Source: Triops longicaudatus (taxonomy: Eukaryota; Arthropoda; Branchiopoda; Notostraca; Triopsidae). From it: a stretch of DNA of 64,000 nt. Each line of letters begins with the position of its first letter. The first letter of the stretch is position 1. The stretch spans positions 62,001 to 126,000 of the forward strand of contig JAGQDJ010000152.1 of NCBI GenBank assembly GCA_022885665.1, read 5' to 3'. This document shows, one piece after another, positions 25,633 through 38,100 of the stretch. The notes beneath the pieces were generated by a model. It was not told the origin of the DNA. It did not search any database and was given only the letters and a program-made list of their open reading frames with translations. The position numbers were made by a program, and so were the translations under genes.

Positions 25633-27011
25633 ATGTCATATCCACCCAATGTAGTCCAGCAACAACCAGGTACTAATCAAACTGTCTGTCGCTTATGTCA
25701 ACGCGTATCTTGTCCGTCTATTAGCGTACACAGGAATGGGCTATCCGTATCCAGCTTACCAACCTCAGCCAGGAGTTATTCCTAATCCTGCTCCAGGTTA
25801 TGCAGATCCTAACCAAGCAACTGGCTATCCTCAACCAGGTTTTAACCCTAACGCTCCTCCTGCTGCAGGATTCCCCGGTTACCCTAATCCAGGCCAAGGA
25901 AATGGTTATCCTCCTCCTGGTTATCCCATTCCTCAAGGGCAGCCGCCCCCTCTATACAACCCACAAACGACGGTAACTGGAATGCAGCCAATGGGGAATA
26001 GCGGGCAAGGTAATTAGCTACTTGCAAAATGACATATGATGACGTCTTATCCTGTTTTATATTCAGGAGACGCCGGTTGGATGCCTGCTCCTACGGCCAA
26101 TTCAAACTGCCCACCAGGTCTGGAGTATTTGACCCTCATTGATCAACTATTGGTTCACCAAAAAGTTGAATTGCTAGAAGGTAATGAAGCAGCTCTCAAA
26201 TAAGTCTTTTTGGACGTTAGTTAATTTTATGTTTTTTTGGATAGCGTTTGTTGGATTCGAGACAGCGAACAAGTATGAAGTAAAGAACTCTATGGGGCAA
26301 AAAGTATTCTATGCTGCTGAAATATCTGATTGTTGCACTCGTATGTGCTGTGGACCGCTTCGCTCCTTTGAAATGAAAGTTGTAGATAACCTGGGACATG
26401 AAGTGATACACTTCAACCGTCCACTGGCGTGTACTAGCTGTTGCTTCCCTTGCTGTCTACAGGTACCTAATGAAAGGTTTTGCTGAAACAGAAGATAATT
26501 TATAATTTTCTGTCATAGACTATGGATGTGTGCTCGCCGCCTGGTAACGTTATAGGCAGCATCAAACAAGACTGGAGCGTATTTGCGCCGAAGTTCTCCT
26601 TGAAAAACGCGGCTGGGGAGACGGTCTTGAGAATTCAAGGGCCATTCTGCACTATTAGCTGTTGCGGAGATGTTGAATTTGACGTAAGTGCAGTAGTAAC
26701 ATAAATATCTCACCTAACTGCCAATATTCTCAGGTACTAAGTCTAGACGGTACGAAAGTCGGCAAGATCTCAAAGCAATGGTCTGGATTTGTCAGAGAAG
26801 CTTTTACGGATGCGGACAACTTTGGTATTTCGTTCCCCTTAGATTTGGATGTGAAAATGAAGGCCGTATTGCTTGGTGCTTGTTTCCTGATCGTAAGCTT
26901 TGTTTGATTGTCAGCGTATATCTCAGCTCATTATGTTGTTCTTTACAGGATTACATGTTTTTCGAGAAGAAAGGTAACAAAGAAAACGACGGACTTGGAA
27001 TGTGGTCTTAG
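25633..27011 (+). CDS. Phospholipid scramblase
   Basis: Seven exons: 25633-25669, 25734-26009, 26067-26180, 26245-26462, 26519-26683, 26734-26892 and 26949-27011. The joined protein has 343 residues. The first 110 or so form a Pro/Gly/Tyr-rich tail typical of scramblases. The core starts CPPGLEYLTLIDQLLVHQKV. A palmitoylation-type cluster CCFPCC sits at residues 208-213. The EF-hand-like calcium segment DADNFGISFPLD is at 296-307, followed by the single C-terminal membrane helix (about 310-326) and a short basic/acidic end. Family members bind calcium and are linked to loss of lipid asymmetry at the plasma membrane. The paralogue number cannot be assigned. The start is the only ATG of the short first exon. 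Confidence 0.94.
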
Positions 27012-27146
27012 AACGACGTTTTTACTTGACTGCCGGAAACAACCAGTGTTCCTTTAACACCTCGTAGTGTAGATTTCATGCCACTTTTTTACTAACGTAC
27101 CATTACCAGTACAATTTTGTAGTCTTGAGAAGTAGGCTATTAAGTA

Positions 27147-27404
27147 GGGTTCCCAGAAATCGTTGGTTTCAGAGCCAAAACCAAGAAAATCAGCCTTCAA
27201 CTTTTTTTTTTTTTTTTCAATGAATGCAGTCACGTGACTCTTCGAGCTTCGCTGATAGAATACGGAACATAAATTTGTTTAGTCCCCCGCCACGAAGGCA
27301 GTTTTAAAGCCAATGTAATTTTCGGCTTTTAGCTTCTTGACCATTTGGTTACAGCAGGTATTGAAAGCTAGGGAAGTCAAACCGAAGCCAGCTTTTGGGA
27401 ACCC
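27147..27404. mobile_element. MITE with GGGTTCCCA termini and TA flanks
   Basis: Left end GGGTTCCCAGAAA and right end TTTTGGGAACCC are inverse copies. Further inside, GGTTTCAGAGCC faces a diverged GGCTTCGG counterpart. The element is 258 bp, flanked by TA on both sides (27145-27146 and 27405-27406), consistent with a TA target duplication. It contains a poly-T run and no coding capacity. It lies about 135 bp after the scramblase stop codon and so may be transcribed as part of that 3' UTR. Confidence 0.65.
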
Positions 27405-30127
27405 TATTATTGCGGCAATGTCATGCCATTCTGCCAAACGGACACCTCACCACTACACAAAACTGCGTTTTTTATTGTGCATTATGCTGTCCGATTAAAC
27501 CAATGTGTATTACATGATTCTTAATGTGCATAACTCAGATATGTGTACGTAGAAAAAAAATTACATTACTTAGAAGACTACTAGAATATTTAGATACGGA
27601 TAGCAGCGAAAATGGTATTCCACTACCTATCACAACCTAGGCCTGTTTCGAACACACGTAGGCATTTTTTTCTTTTTTTTCTATTTATGGGCATGTGTAT
27701 TTTGTTTTTCAATTCTAGTGTTTTGAAGATGAATGTAAACTCCATTGGTGCTTTGTAACGTTGGAATCAGATAGGTTGTACAAATGTGACAAAAGAAAGA
27801 AGCTTGAAGGCTCCCAGTATGCGATTTGCTGTACGAGCACGCAAGACACCGTCTAAAGAAGGAACCGTTATAACAGAAAAAAAAAGCCTTTAGGTCGTGA
27901 AATTTTGTGCGTTGCTGTACGAATGTTGTTCAGGCAGTGAGCGTCTACCTGTGTCTCCGCTTACCCACCGGAGAGTGGGCTCAACGGGTAGTTCAGGCAA
28001 ATAACCGCGGATAAAACCAAACTGGCATCGCTTCGGTTAGACGTTAATTATTAAAGATTTATAAGTTCAGTTGCATTACTGGGTTGTATACGTAGAAATG
28101 AATATACCTTAACGAAAAATTTATGCGCTTTTGAGTCTCGGACTCAGCAAAATTTTCTATGACAATTTAAACTGAAAAGGCTTAGACTAATTAAAAACGT
28201 GCGATTTGTCCTTTTATAAAAGCATTACAAATGAAAGTGCTTTGACAAATAAAAATGCGACAAAAGCGAATCCCGTTTAGTCATGGAAGTAAGTGAATTA
28301 AGTTCCAGACAAATTTTTTCAGACTCGTCGTATTCCTAAGAAATTATTCACATCTAGCTTTTCTTAATATAAACTACTGTGATTATTCCTGCAAATATAG
28401 ACACTGAATACAGTCGGTAGAAAACTCCCAAATGGTGGAGTCGCCCTAGAGTAACTGTACTCCAAAATTTTCAGGAGTTTATTTGTTGGTTTTAAAAGAC
28501 GGCCGACATCGCACCTGCAATATATTGTCGTCTTCGGCTGTCTTCGGTGTTTTCAGGAATATTTTCGGAAGACTTCGGAAGTAATAAATGTTCACTAAAG
28601 AAAATAGTTTAACAGTTTTTAGTATTTTTCAAATACTTTCTGAATTTTGTAACGAAGTAACAAAAATTGAAAAAGAAAGTTCACTAATCAAACAAATATT
28701 ATACCATCTTATGCTGCAAATTACCTAATCGCGGTGTAGGAGATTTGCACGGTAAACAGTTCAGATGATTCACCAAAAACTGCTCAAAATCTTCCGATGA
28801 ATTTTCAACAGTAAATGTAAATACTCTAACATGCAGCAAGCGTTATAAGTATATTTTTACAAAGTCTGAGTAAATTTGTATTAAACAAAGGAAACTTTTG
28901 CGCTTTTAGGAAAAGCATGTTGAAAAAAAACTAGATTTTTGTTTAAAAAAAAACTTGTAACTATTGTACTGCAGAAAAAAAATCGAATTCGTCGATTAGT
29001 TTTGTGTAATCATCTGGACGCTTGTATATTTCTTATAGATGATAACTCCAAAAATAACCACAAATTTGATTTTCCTGAAAGGCTCTAAAGAATTCAGGTA
29101 CAGTTTTCAAATTATATTTACCTGCAGAAATCAAAATTTGAGGCGCTTGCTAAAAAACATCAAATAACTTTTCTGAAGAGCTCTCGACGATTTACACATA
29201 AAGATACGCTCCAACTGGGGTCGGAAACCTTTTTCACCTCGCTGGTGTGGAAAAGGGCGTAAACTGGCTGCAGGCCGGATCGGGGCATAGAAGATAACGT
29301 CGGGCCGAATGCGTTAATTGAAAAGCTTTATAATGTTAGATATTGAGCTTGAAGGACAACTAATTTTGTCCAGGATTTTTTTTTAAAGTACATTATGCGC
29401 TTAGTTCGGAAAGAACTGTAGTTTTATGCTATTTTGCATACAAGGCAGCTTTACTTTATTGAATGCAATTGTCAGTTCAATTATTACAGTTAAAGCGGAA
29501 CCCAGGGCCAAAAGACAGACTTGCGGATCAGACCCAGCATGACGGCCGGAGATAGCCGAGACTGTTCTATGAGTTCAATTTTTACAAGTGTAAATTGTGT
29601 TACGTAATTTTACTGCTTATGGGTACTGAAAATTACCGACTGAGAAGGCCAAAGCCCAAAAAGTTTCTTTTTCCGGCACCGACCCATGCGGCATTCGTCG
29701 CTTGGACCAATCTGTTTCTTACAGCTGTAATTATTTTGCTAATCTTCTCGAATAATCTTATTGAGTGGTTATACAATTTTAATCAGTTGCGTAGCGTGAA
29801 TGTCTTTCCAATTTTGAAATTCAATACGAATAGGACCTACAATGGCGTCTCCCATATACTGCTGGCGCCGTTTGTCAGAACAACCTGCAACGAACCTTGG
29901 TTTGCCAGTACGCCTCTTGTTCTTAACAGAGTGCAGCACAAACTCTTGTCACCTGCGAGTTTTGATGGTCATCTGAGCTTCATCCACGTTGTAGCTCCTA
30001 GTGGACCTGGTATTGTTTGCTGTCGGTCCTTGTTTTGTCTTGAAAATTTGTGAAATTGAGAGTGTAGACGTAGCGATCAGTACAAGACTTTAAACCACTG
30101 AATCTAAAAAAAAAAATATATCCGAAA
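27405..30127. other. Intergenic region between scramblase gene and CUL3
   Basis: No recognisable gene. An ATTAAA at 27494 may be a scramblase polyadenylation signal. A hAT-like relic lies near 29214-29320. A 152-codon open frame at 29595-30053 resembles no known family and may be chance. The last few hundred bases must hold the CUL3 promoter and leader. Confidence 0.55.
29214..29320. mobile_element. hAT-like element relic
   Basis: ACTGGGGTCGGAAACCTTTT followed by CACCTCG and a GC-rich stretch (CAGGCCGGATCGGGGC) matches the layout of the 9514-9721 element: CAGNGGT-CCAACCTTTTTCACC plus a GGCCG-rich interior. No opposite terminus or target duplication is visible, so only a fragment remains. Confidence 0.45.
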
Positions 30128-33100
30128 ATGATGGGCGGCTTGGGAGGAGGCCCCAAGAAGGAGGGCAAAATGAGAATCAGGGCTTTCCCTGTAAGTTCAC
30201 TCTTTAATCGTTTCTCCAAGGAATATATTGAAGGTCAACACATGGAAACTAATGAATTTTCCATGACAGATGAATATGGACGAAAAATATGTTGAAAACA
30301 TTTGGACTTTATTAAAAAATGCCATTCAAGAAATTCAGAAAAAGAACAACTCGGGTTTGAGTTTTGAAGAATTGTACCGAAATGCTTATACCATGGTTCT
30401 CCACAAACACGGCGAGCGACTTTACACAGGTTTACGCGAAGTTGTCACTCAGCATCTTGAAAACAAAGTATGGAAATCGGATTTAATTTTATTAGCCTGC
30501 ATTTCAAAACCTTTTTATGCTTTGTAACCCGTTGTTCGTTAATCTATAAATTCAGGTCCGCCAGGATGTCTTAAACGCTCTCCACAACAACTTTCTCCAG
30601 ACGCTAAATCAAGCTTGGAATGACCATCAAACATCCATGGTTATGATTCGAGATATTCTCATGTATATGGATCGGGTTTACGTCCTCCAGAATAACGTGG
30701 ATAACGTCTATAACTTGGGTCTCATCATCTTTCGTGACCAGGTTCAGAGTCAATCCTCAAAACGTCTCTTTTAACTCACCCATTTGTTCCAACTCTCTGA
30801 ACTACCAGGTGGTTCGTTATGGGTGCATTCGAGACCACTTGCGGATGACGTTATTGGATATGGTTATGCGGGAACGCCGGGGAGAAGTGGTAGACCGTTT
30901 GGCAATCAAGTCTGCGTGTCAAATGCTCATGGTCTTAGGAATTGATAGCCGTAATGTCTATGAAGAGGACTTTGAAAGGCCATTTTTAGCCCAGTCAGCT
31001 GAATTTTATAAAGTAAATCGTATTTTGTTGCCAGCACTTGAACAAAGTCATTAATTCTTTTAATCCCTTTCTAGCTTGAAAGTCAGAAATTCTTGGCCGA
31101 AAATTCCGCGTCGGTGTACATAAAGAAAGTGGAAGCCCGTATTAATGAAGAGGGTGAACGCGCCAAGCATTACTTAGATGAAACTACTGAGCCCCGAATC
31201 GTGGAAGTTGTCGAGGAAGAACTAATAAAAAAGCATATGAAAACGATTGTGGAAATGGAAAACTCTGGAGTTGTTCATATGCTTCAGTCTCGGAAAACAG
31301 ACGACTTGGCTTGTATGTATAAGCTTTTGGGACGTGTCCGAGATCGAGGCCTCCGCACCATGGCTGATTGTGTAAGCCGTTACCTCCGCGAAGAAGGCAA
31401 GGCCTTGGTGACAGAAGAAGAGTCGGGCACCAACGCTTTAACTTATGTTCAGGTAAATACATATTACCTAAGGGTCTGACTCGCTCGATTAATCAGTCTT
31501 TTTGTTCTTTAGAGTTTGTTAGACCTGAAAGATCGGTTTGATCATTTCTTGTATCACTCTTTCAACGGCGATAAGATTTTCAAACACATGATTTCGTCGG
31601 ACTTCGAATATTTCCTGAATTTGAATGCGAAATCACCGGAGTATCTTTCGCTCTTCATCGACGATAAGCTCAAGAAGGGTGTTAAGGGCATGACAGAACA
31701 AGAGATTGAGGTCGTGTTAGATAAAAGTATGGTTTTGTTCCGATTTTTGCAAGAAAAGGACGTTTTTGAGCGGTACTACAAACAGCACCTGGCCAAACGT
31801 CTGCTGCTCAACAAATCTGTGTCGGACGATTCCGAAAAAAATATGATTTCCAAGTTAAAGGTCAGTTTAGACTCGAAATTTCTCGCTTTAATAATATTGT
31901 AAAATATTTGTGAACTCATTGCATGATCCTTTTTCAATCATTAGACGGAGTGCGGTTGCCAATTCACATCCAAGTTGGAAGGTATGTTTAAAGATATGTC
32001 AGTCTCTAACACGATTATGGAAGATTTCAAGCAACACATCCAGACAGCCGGAGTAAGAAAAAAGTCTTGTAAGGCAAGCAATTTTGTTTAACAAAACCTT
32101 TTAAAAACAGACCAATTTGTTTGGCGTGGATCTCAGCGTACGTGTATTAACTACTGGCTTCTGGCCTACACAGAGTGCCACTAAGTGCGTTATTCCTCTT
32201 TCCGCCAGAAACGCCTTTGAAGCTTTCAGAAGGTAATTGTTTCAAGTACTTATATTCGTGTCTAAAAAAAATGCAATTTCTTTCTGTAGGTTTTACCTAG
32301 CTAAACATAGTGGCCGTCAATTAACTTTACAGCCGCAGTTGGGCTCGGCGGATTTAAGTGCTATTTTCTATGGGCCAAAGCGTGAAGAATCAGAAGGAGC
32401 TGCTTGTACATCTATCGGTGCGAGCCCGGCCCCGTCACGTCCCGCAGCCACTACTAATTCCGGACCACCTCGCAAGCACATTATTCAGGTGTCAACTTAC
32501 CAGATGTGCATTTTGATGCTTTTCAACAACAAGGATAGATGGACATACGAAGTAATTTATTGCATAATCAAATGTCATTGGACCGTAAGGATTTTGTTTT
32601 CGAAATAGGAAATTAAAAGTGAAACCGATATTGCTGAAAGGGATTTGGTCAGGGCGTTGCAGTCGTTGGCCTTGGGGAAAGCCACGCAGCGAGTCTTGAT
32701 GAAAACCCCTAGGAGTAAAGAAATTGAGCCTGGACATGTGTTCAGTGTCAACGACGGCTTCACGTCCAAATTGCACAGGGTGAAAATCCAAACGGTAGCA
32801 GCCAAGGGCGAGTCTGAACCAGAACGTAAAGAAACGCGCTCCAAAGTGGATGAAGATAGGAAACATGAAATTGAAGCCGCCATTGTTAGGATCATGAAAG
32901 CCAGGAAATCAATGCAGGTAAGGGTTTATGTCCGATACTGATTCCGCGTGAATTTTAAGTATTGTAAAATCGGAGTACTCGAAGAGCCAGCAATGATTTA
33001 TTCATTGTCACACGTTCATAAATTTACGAATGCATTTTTCTTTTCTTTAGCACAATGTGCTGGTTGCTGAGGTGACTGAGCAGCTGAAGAGCCGGTTCCT

Positions 33101-33203
33101 ACCTTCACCAGTTATCATCAAGAAACGGATTGAAGGTTTGATTGAACGTGAATATTTAGCCCGTACGCCGGATGACCGCAAAGTGTATACTTACGTAGCT
33201 TGA
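30128..33203 (+). CDS. CUL3: Cullin-3
   Basis: Eleven exons: 30128-30190, 30270-30467, 30556-30741, 30809-31012, 31075-31452, 31513-31860, 31945-32052, 32111-32232, 32290-32551, 32609-32917 and 33051-33203. They join in frame to 776 residues, against 768 in human. Cullin-3 is the scaffold of BTB-adaptor ubiquitin ligases. The N-terminal helix NMDEKYVENIWTLLKNAIQE contacts BTB adaptors. The cullin homology domain includes FERYYKQHLAKRLL. The C-terminal winged helix contains IVRIMKARKSM, in which Lys720 is the expected NEDD8 attachment site, and the protein ends VYTYVA as in other CUL3 proteins. A Ser/Ala/Pro-rich insertion (about residues 565-590) lies between conserved segments. Two ATGs are adjacent at the start (30128 and 30131). 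A candidate ATTAAA lies at 33635. Confidence 0.97.
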
Positions 33204-33707
33204 AAAATGCCAATAAGAAAAGAAAAAGAGCGTCAACAAAGCAAACAAAGCCTTTCTTTAGCTTGGCTAAGACTTTAGTCCAAGGGAAAGGAAACAACAG
33301 GAAAGATCTTTTGTTTCTGAAGATTTTGTATAAACTTCCGAAGTCTTGTGTGTCTTGGGACTGTCGCAATTACAGGACGTTCCTCTAAGATGATCTGTGT
33401 AATTTTAATGCTGTGGTTTTCGTTGAAGAGCAAATCACGTTGTTAGTTTAGAAAATTCTGGAAAGGGAAAATAGACATTTTGCTGAGTTTTGTAAATTGC
33501 TCGCTATAGTATTCAAGCGCGAATTGGTTCTGGTATGTTTGTTCCTATGTTCTTGGCCCTTGATATGATGGAATGCTTGTGTATGCCTGTGTGAATGATA
33601 GCAAAGCAAAAGTTTGGATTGCCAATATAACTGAATTAAACATGAAAAAAGCAGTTTAAGAGTAGCGTCAACAGCTGTATTAAAGTGTTTCTTGGGTACA
33701 ACACAGC

Positions 33708-34716
33708 TTAATCGTCGCCCTTGATTTCCACCTTACCACCACGAATACGACCCGTCCTTCGGGCAGCGATAAGACCAACCTTCCTACCAGCACTGGTGCT
33801 TCGCTTGCAAGTCGAAGCCTTACCAATGTGTTGATGGTTACCACCACCGTGAGGATGCTCAACGGGGTTCATAGCCACACCACGAACAATGGGCCAGCAG
33901 TTACGCTTAGCCTTGTATTTGTGGTAGGCGCGACCGGCTTTCAAGATGGGTTTGTCAATACGACCACCACCAGCAACGATGCCAACCATAGCACGGTTGC
34001 TCGAGGAAATTACTTTCTTGGCGCCAGAGGGCAACTTGATGCGCGATTTTTTGGTTTCGGGGTTGTGGCCGATGACGGTAGCGTAGTTTCCGGAAGTGCG
34101 GGCCAAAGTACCGCGGTCACCGTGTTGTTCTTCTACGTTACAGACAATGGTACCTTCAGGCATTACTCCAACGGGCAAAACGTTGCCGATTTGGAGGGCA
34201 GCTACACAAAGAAAGAAAAAATGCCTTTAAGCATGTGTCAAATATAGTCACATTGAGTAACTCTGAAAATTGCTTTGCTCAGAAACAGCCTCTAGACGGT
34301 AATCTACAGCCGAAATTTCAGGACAGTCCGTTTCACATCACGTCTATACAATAAACTATAGCTAAAACTAAGTAACTTATTACCTTTCTTGCCACAGTAG
34401 ATGAACTGGCCGGTGTACATGCCTTCAGCGGCCAAGAAATGTTCCTTGCGGGTTTTGAACTTGTATGGGTCACGGAAGTGAACCACAGCCAAGGGAGCTC
34501 CACGACCAGGATCGTGGATGATTTCCTACAAGATTTAACACGTTAACCAATGGTCAAAACTTTTAAGAACTACCTTACCCTAATTACTCCCTTGATGTAT
34601 CCATGGCGTTCGGCAAAATCTTCTGGCCTGAACTTGGGGGCCGGTTTGCGGTGTTTGGTGTGGGCCTTAAATACGGCCGAAGAACCTTTACGCTGTGCCC
34701 TGATCACACGACCCAT
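33708..34716 (-). CDS. RpL8: 60S ribosomal protein L8 (uL2)
   Basis: Coding exons 34716-34579, 34525-34384 and 34201-33708 join to 257 residues, the family's usual length. The protein binds 23S-like rRNA near the peptidyl-transferase centre. It begins MGRVIRAQRKG. Conserved blocks are ERHGYIKGVI, FIYCGKKA, GNVLPVGVMPEGT, RTSGNYATVI, KLPSGAKKV, GRAYHKYKAKRNCWP and the functional loop HPHGGGNHQHIG. The C-terminal tail IRGGKVEIKGDD differs from the vertebrate ending. An 11 bp leader piece (34727-34717) after a TTTTTACAG acceptor shows an intron in the 5' UTR. A probable first exon lies at 34973-34942. CUL3 converges from the left. Confidence 0.97.
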
Positions 34717-34941
34717 TTTCTAGGCCCCTGTAAAAACAACACATAAACCATTACAACATGTTTCTAGAGTACTATGTATACATTGGCATCGTTATTTTAC
34801 GCTCAAACAACTAAATATCAAATCTGAAATCACTTAAAACTACACATAACAATCACAAATTACTACCAAAACTAAATAAAGGTGAATTTAGTTATAATCT
34901 CTCACGGATGCCACAGATATAACGAAATATCAAAGAAGTAC

Positions 34942-34973
34942 CTCAGTCTTGCTATACACACAACGGGGGAAAG
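34942..34973 (-). promoter_or_regulatory. Probable RpL8 non-coding first exon with 5'TOP motif
   Basis: On the minus strand, GTCTTTCCCCCG gives a C followed by eight pyrimidines (start near 34973). This is the 5' terminal oligopyrimidine tract expected for ribosomal-protein mRNAs. The exon would end at CTGAG|GTACTT and join the acceptor at 34728. The region up to the helicase leader would be a divergent promoter. The exact transcription start is inferred. Confidence 0.55.
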
Positions 34974-35146
34974 ACGAAACAACCACACGTTGCAATTTAG
35001 GGCCTCACTGAGCACTTGAAGTTGGTAGTCCTGGCTCCAGATCCCTTTCCTCTGTGAGGTATCTCTACCTTTTGTGTGTGGGGGAGACGCTTTTTCTTTT
35101 TCTTGCTACTTCTGCAAGCCAAATTTTGTTAATTTGTGAGTGTACT

Positions 35147-38100
35147 ATGAGCAGTGTACCGATGCAAAATGGAGTGGGTCTAGAACAGCAAGTAAGAGTC
35201 AGATTTTGATCGAAAGCGAATTTTTTTCCCGTTTGTTATGAATTATGAACTTATCCAATTGGCCCAGAACAATGGAGGTCTGCTGAAGCGGTTTCTTGCG
35301 CAATATTCTTTCATATCTTACGTTTAACAATGTTTTGATACCAGCACATATTCACATGCTTATTTGGTTATGTTTACCAGTTGGCTGATCTGGACTTGAA
35401 CAAAGGAGGTCAATATTCCTCTGGAAATTCTACGGGTGGCCGTTATGTGCCACCCCATCTGCGTCGCACTGGAGGTGCCCCTTCTGTAGGAAATTATGGT
35501 GACAACAGATCAGGTGGAAGTCGAGGTAAGTTAAGTCCTTTGTTAATATTACGTGAATTTCAATAGCATATATAGTAGAACTCCGATTTTGTCAACTGGT
35601 TGGTAATGGAGAGTAGTTGGAAAGTCGGCAAGTATTTGATATAAGCAAGTTCACGAGCTGAGTGCATTAAGTAGAAATGTAAAAAATCCAGTACGGAAAA
35701 TAATCGAAAAATGAAGTAGAATTCAAATATTTCGCTATAGTTTCATGAGGTTAAGAGAAATTCGCATGCTGTTAGCGAGTAAGTGCATCAAAATTAACCC
35801 ATTATACAAACGAAAACGAAGAAAAATGCCCTCCAAGATGGTTCACGTAATCGTAAGTTTTCACAATCTGGGTTGATAAAATCGGAGTGTTACTGTACGT
35901 AATGTCTTCATTTTGAATTTTCGGAAAAGGTTCATTGAGTTTCATCGCTTTTTGTGTAAAACTTGGATCATTCGCTCATGGCATCTCGCATCCGTATGCT
36001 GTTTGTGTTGCCTCCTAAGTTCTTCTTTTTTAATTTGGTAGACTATTATTCAGCTGGAGACCGCGATTCTAATCGGGGCGACTCCAGGTATCAGAACGCT
36101 GGTGGCTACTATGGAAGCCAGGGTAAGTGCGTTGTCTTTTTTGTCAAGGCAACTCACTCACTTTTTTCTTTCCCCATAGAACGCCTGTTTTTTTACATGT
36201 ACTATTCTTTGCTACCATGGTTGTAGTTTCCTTTTTATATTTTCCTATGTTCCAGTTTGCTTCATAATCTCGTTACGTTGTCCAGTCGCTTTAACTAATC
36301 TTTATCGACGCAGGCGGAAATCGTGGAGGCAGTTACAATAGTTATTCGCGACGAGGTGGTCCGCCAGCTGTAAATCAAGGCTACGGCCCACGTGGCGGTG
36401 GCTACAATTCCTATCAGCAAGATTACCCCGAGCCAGGTCAAGAAGCGCCCCAGGGTCAAGACGGGGTCACGTATAACCGCAGCAATGACGTCCAAGGCAC
36501 AGGCAATTGGGGCTCTAGTCAAGGCCAGGGTGGACAGCCCTGGACGGAAGGCCCACCCCCGAGTTCGGCCGATCGTTGGCGTGATGCTCCGCCCCCACAA
36601 GGTCAATGGGCTGGTAATGATCGTTGGAAAGAACCGTCCCGCGGTCGGTCCGGCCATAGCCAAAACGGAGATCGTTACAGTAATGGCGGTGGAGGGCAAC
36701 AAGGCAACAGTCGCTGGCGCGACAATGGTTCCGAGAACGATTGGACTGTGCCTTTACCCCGGGATGAGCGTGCAGAGCTCGAAATGTTCGGCACCGGTAA
36801 TTCCGGTATCAATTTTGACAAATATGAAGATATCCCGGTGGAGGCGACGGGTAACGATGTTCCCGAACACATCAATTCCGTAAGTCTTTCTATTTTACCT
36901 TGGGAGACCTGCATATGATAGTCACCAAGTCTCTTTTTCTGATGAGGCATGTAGTAGATATGCACTGTTACTTGCTTTAAATATGCTGTGGTGAATGCAG
37001 CATGGCGCTTGAGAAAGAGAACGCTTATTGCAAAGTTGATGTCTTGCTCGTAGTATTTTTTTCCTCTTTGTTTTTGCTTATTCTTCGTAGCCGTCACTAA
37101 TTATGCGACACTGCTAAAGAGAAAGAGACTTGTAACAAATTCAAAGGATGACAAAAAATGGGTCCTGCTGAGCTTGGGAATGTACTATTGCAAGCTTCAG
37201 TGATTAACAGCTTTCTCTGATTGGAGCATTGTGCTTGTGCCCTTGTTTTCACTATTATGTGGAATTGTGACTTGCCGGTAGGATATTAACCGTGTTGTTT
37301 TTGTTTTAGTTCGAAGACATTAAGCTGACACCCATCATCACTGCCAATATTGCCTTGGCACGTTATAGTTGCCCAACCCCCGTGCAGAAGTACGCCATTC
37401 CTATCATTTCGGCCCATAGAGATGTGATGGCTTGTGCTCAGACTGGCTCGGGCAAAACGGCAGCTTTCCTGGTTCCAATTCTCAACCAAATTTTCGAACG
37501 CGGACCTGCTGCCGCTGGCGGTGGAGGGCAGCGTGGCTATGGTAGGCGTAAACAGTATCCGTTGGCGCTGGTCTTGGCCCCTACGCGTGAATTGGCTACC
37601 CAGATCTACGATGAGGCCAGGAAGTTTGCTTACCGCTCCCGGGTCCGCCCCTGTGTCGTGTATGTTCAAATATTTTTACTCGCGCGTCTTGTGTAGTAGA
37701 AGCACACAAATGATGGTTATGACATTTGAAACCTGAATTTCTATGTGGTCAATTTTTTGCTGATGTTTGTTTTTAGCAGTTGAGAATAAGGTCTGTTGTA
37801 AGTTCTAAAAATTTAATTATTTTTTTTTTTTTTGCTTTGTTTAATGTAGCTATGGAGGAGCTGATGTGCGTCAACAAATGGCCGAGTTGGACCGTGGATG
37901 CCATTTGCTTGTAGCCACCCCTGGTCGATTGGTTGACATGTTGGAAAGAGGCAAAATTGGTTTGGACTATTGCATGTAAGCTGAGAATAATCTGTGTTAA
38001 TATTAAATCCTTGCTGTAACATTCAGTATTATTTTACTATTTCAGAAAATTATCCTTGCTGATAAGAGTTCATAGAAAATTTAAGTGTTATGATGTTTCT

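Noticed and set aside
29595..30053. 152-codon open frame upstream of CUL3
   Set aside because: No family signature, low-complexity or domain is visible, and an open frame of this length is not improbable in 128 kb of two-strand sequence. It overlaps the likely CUL3 promoter and leader.
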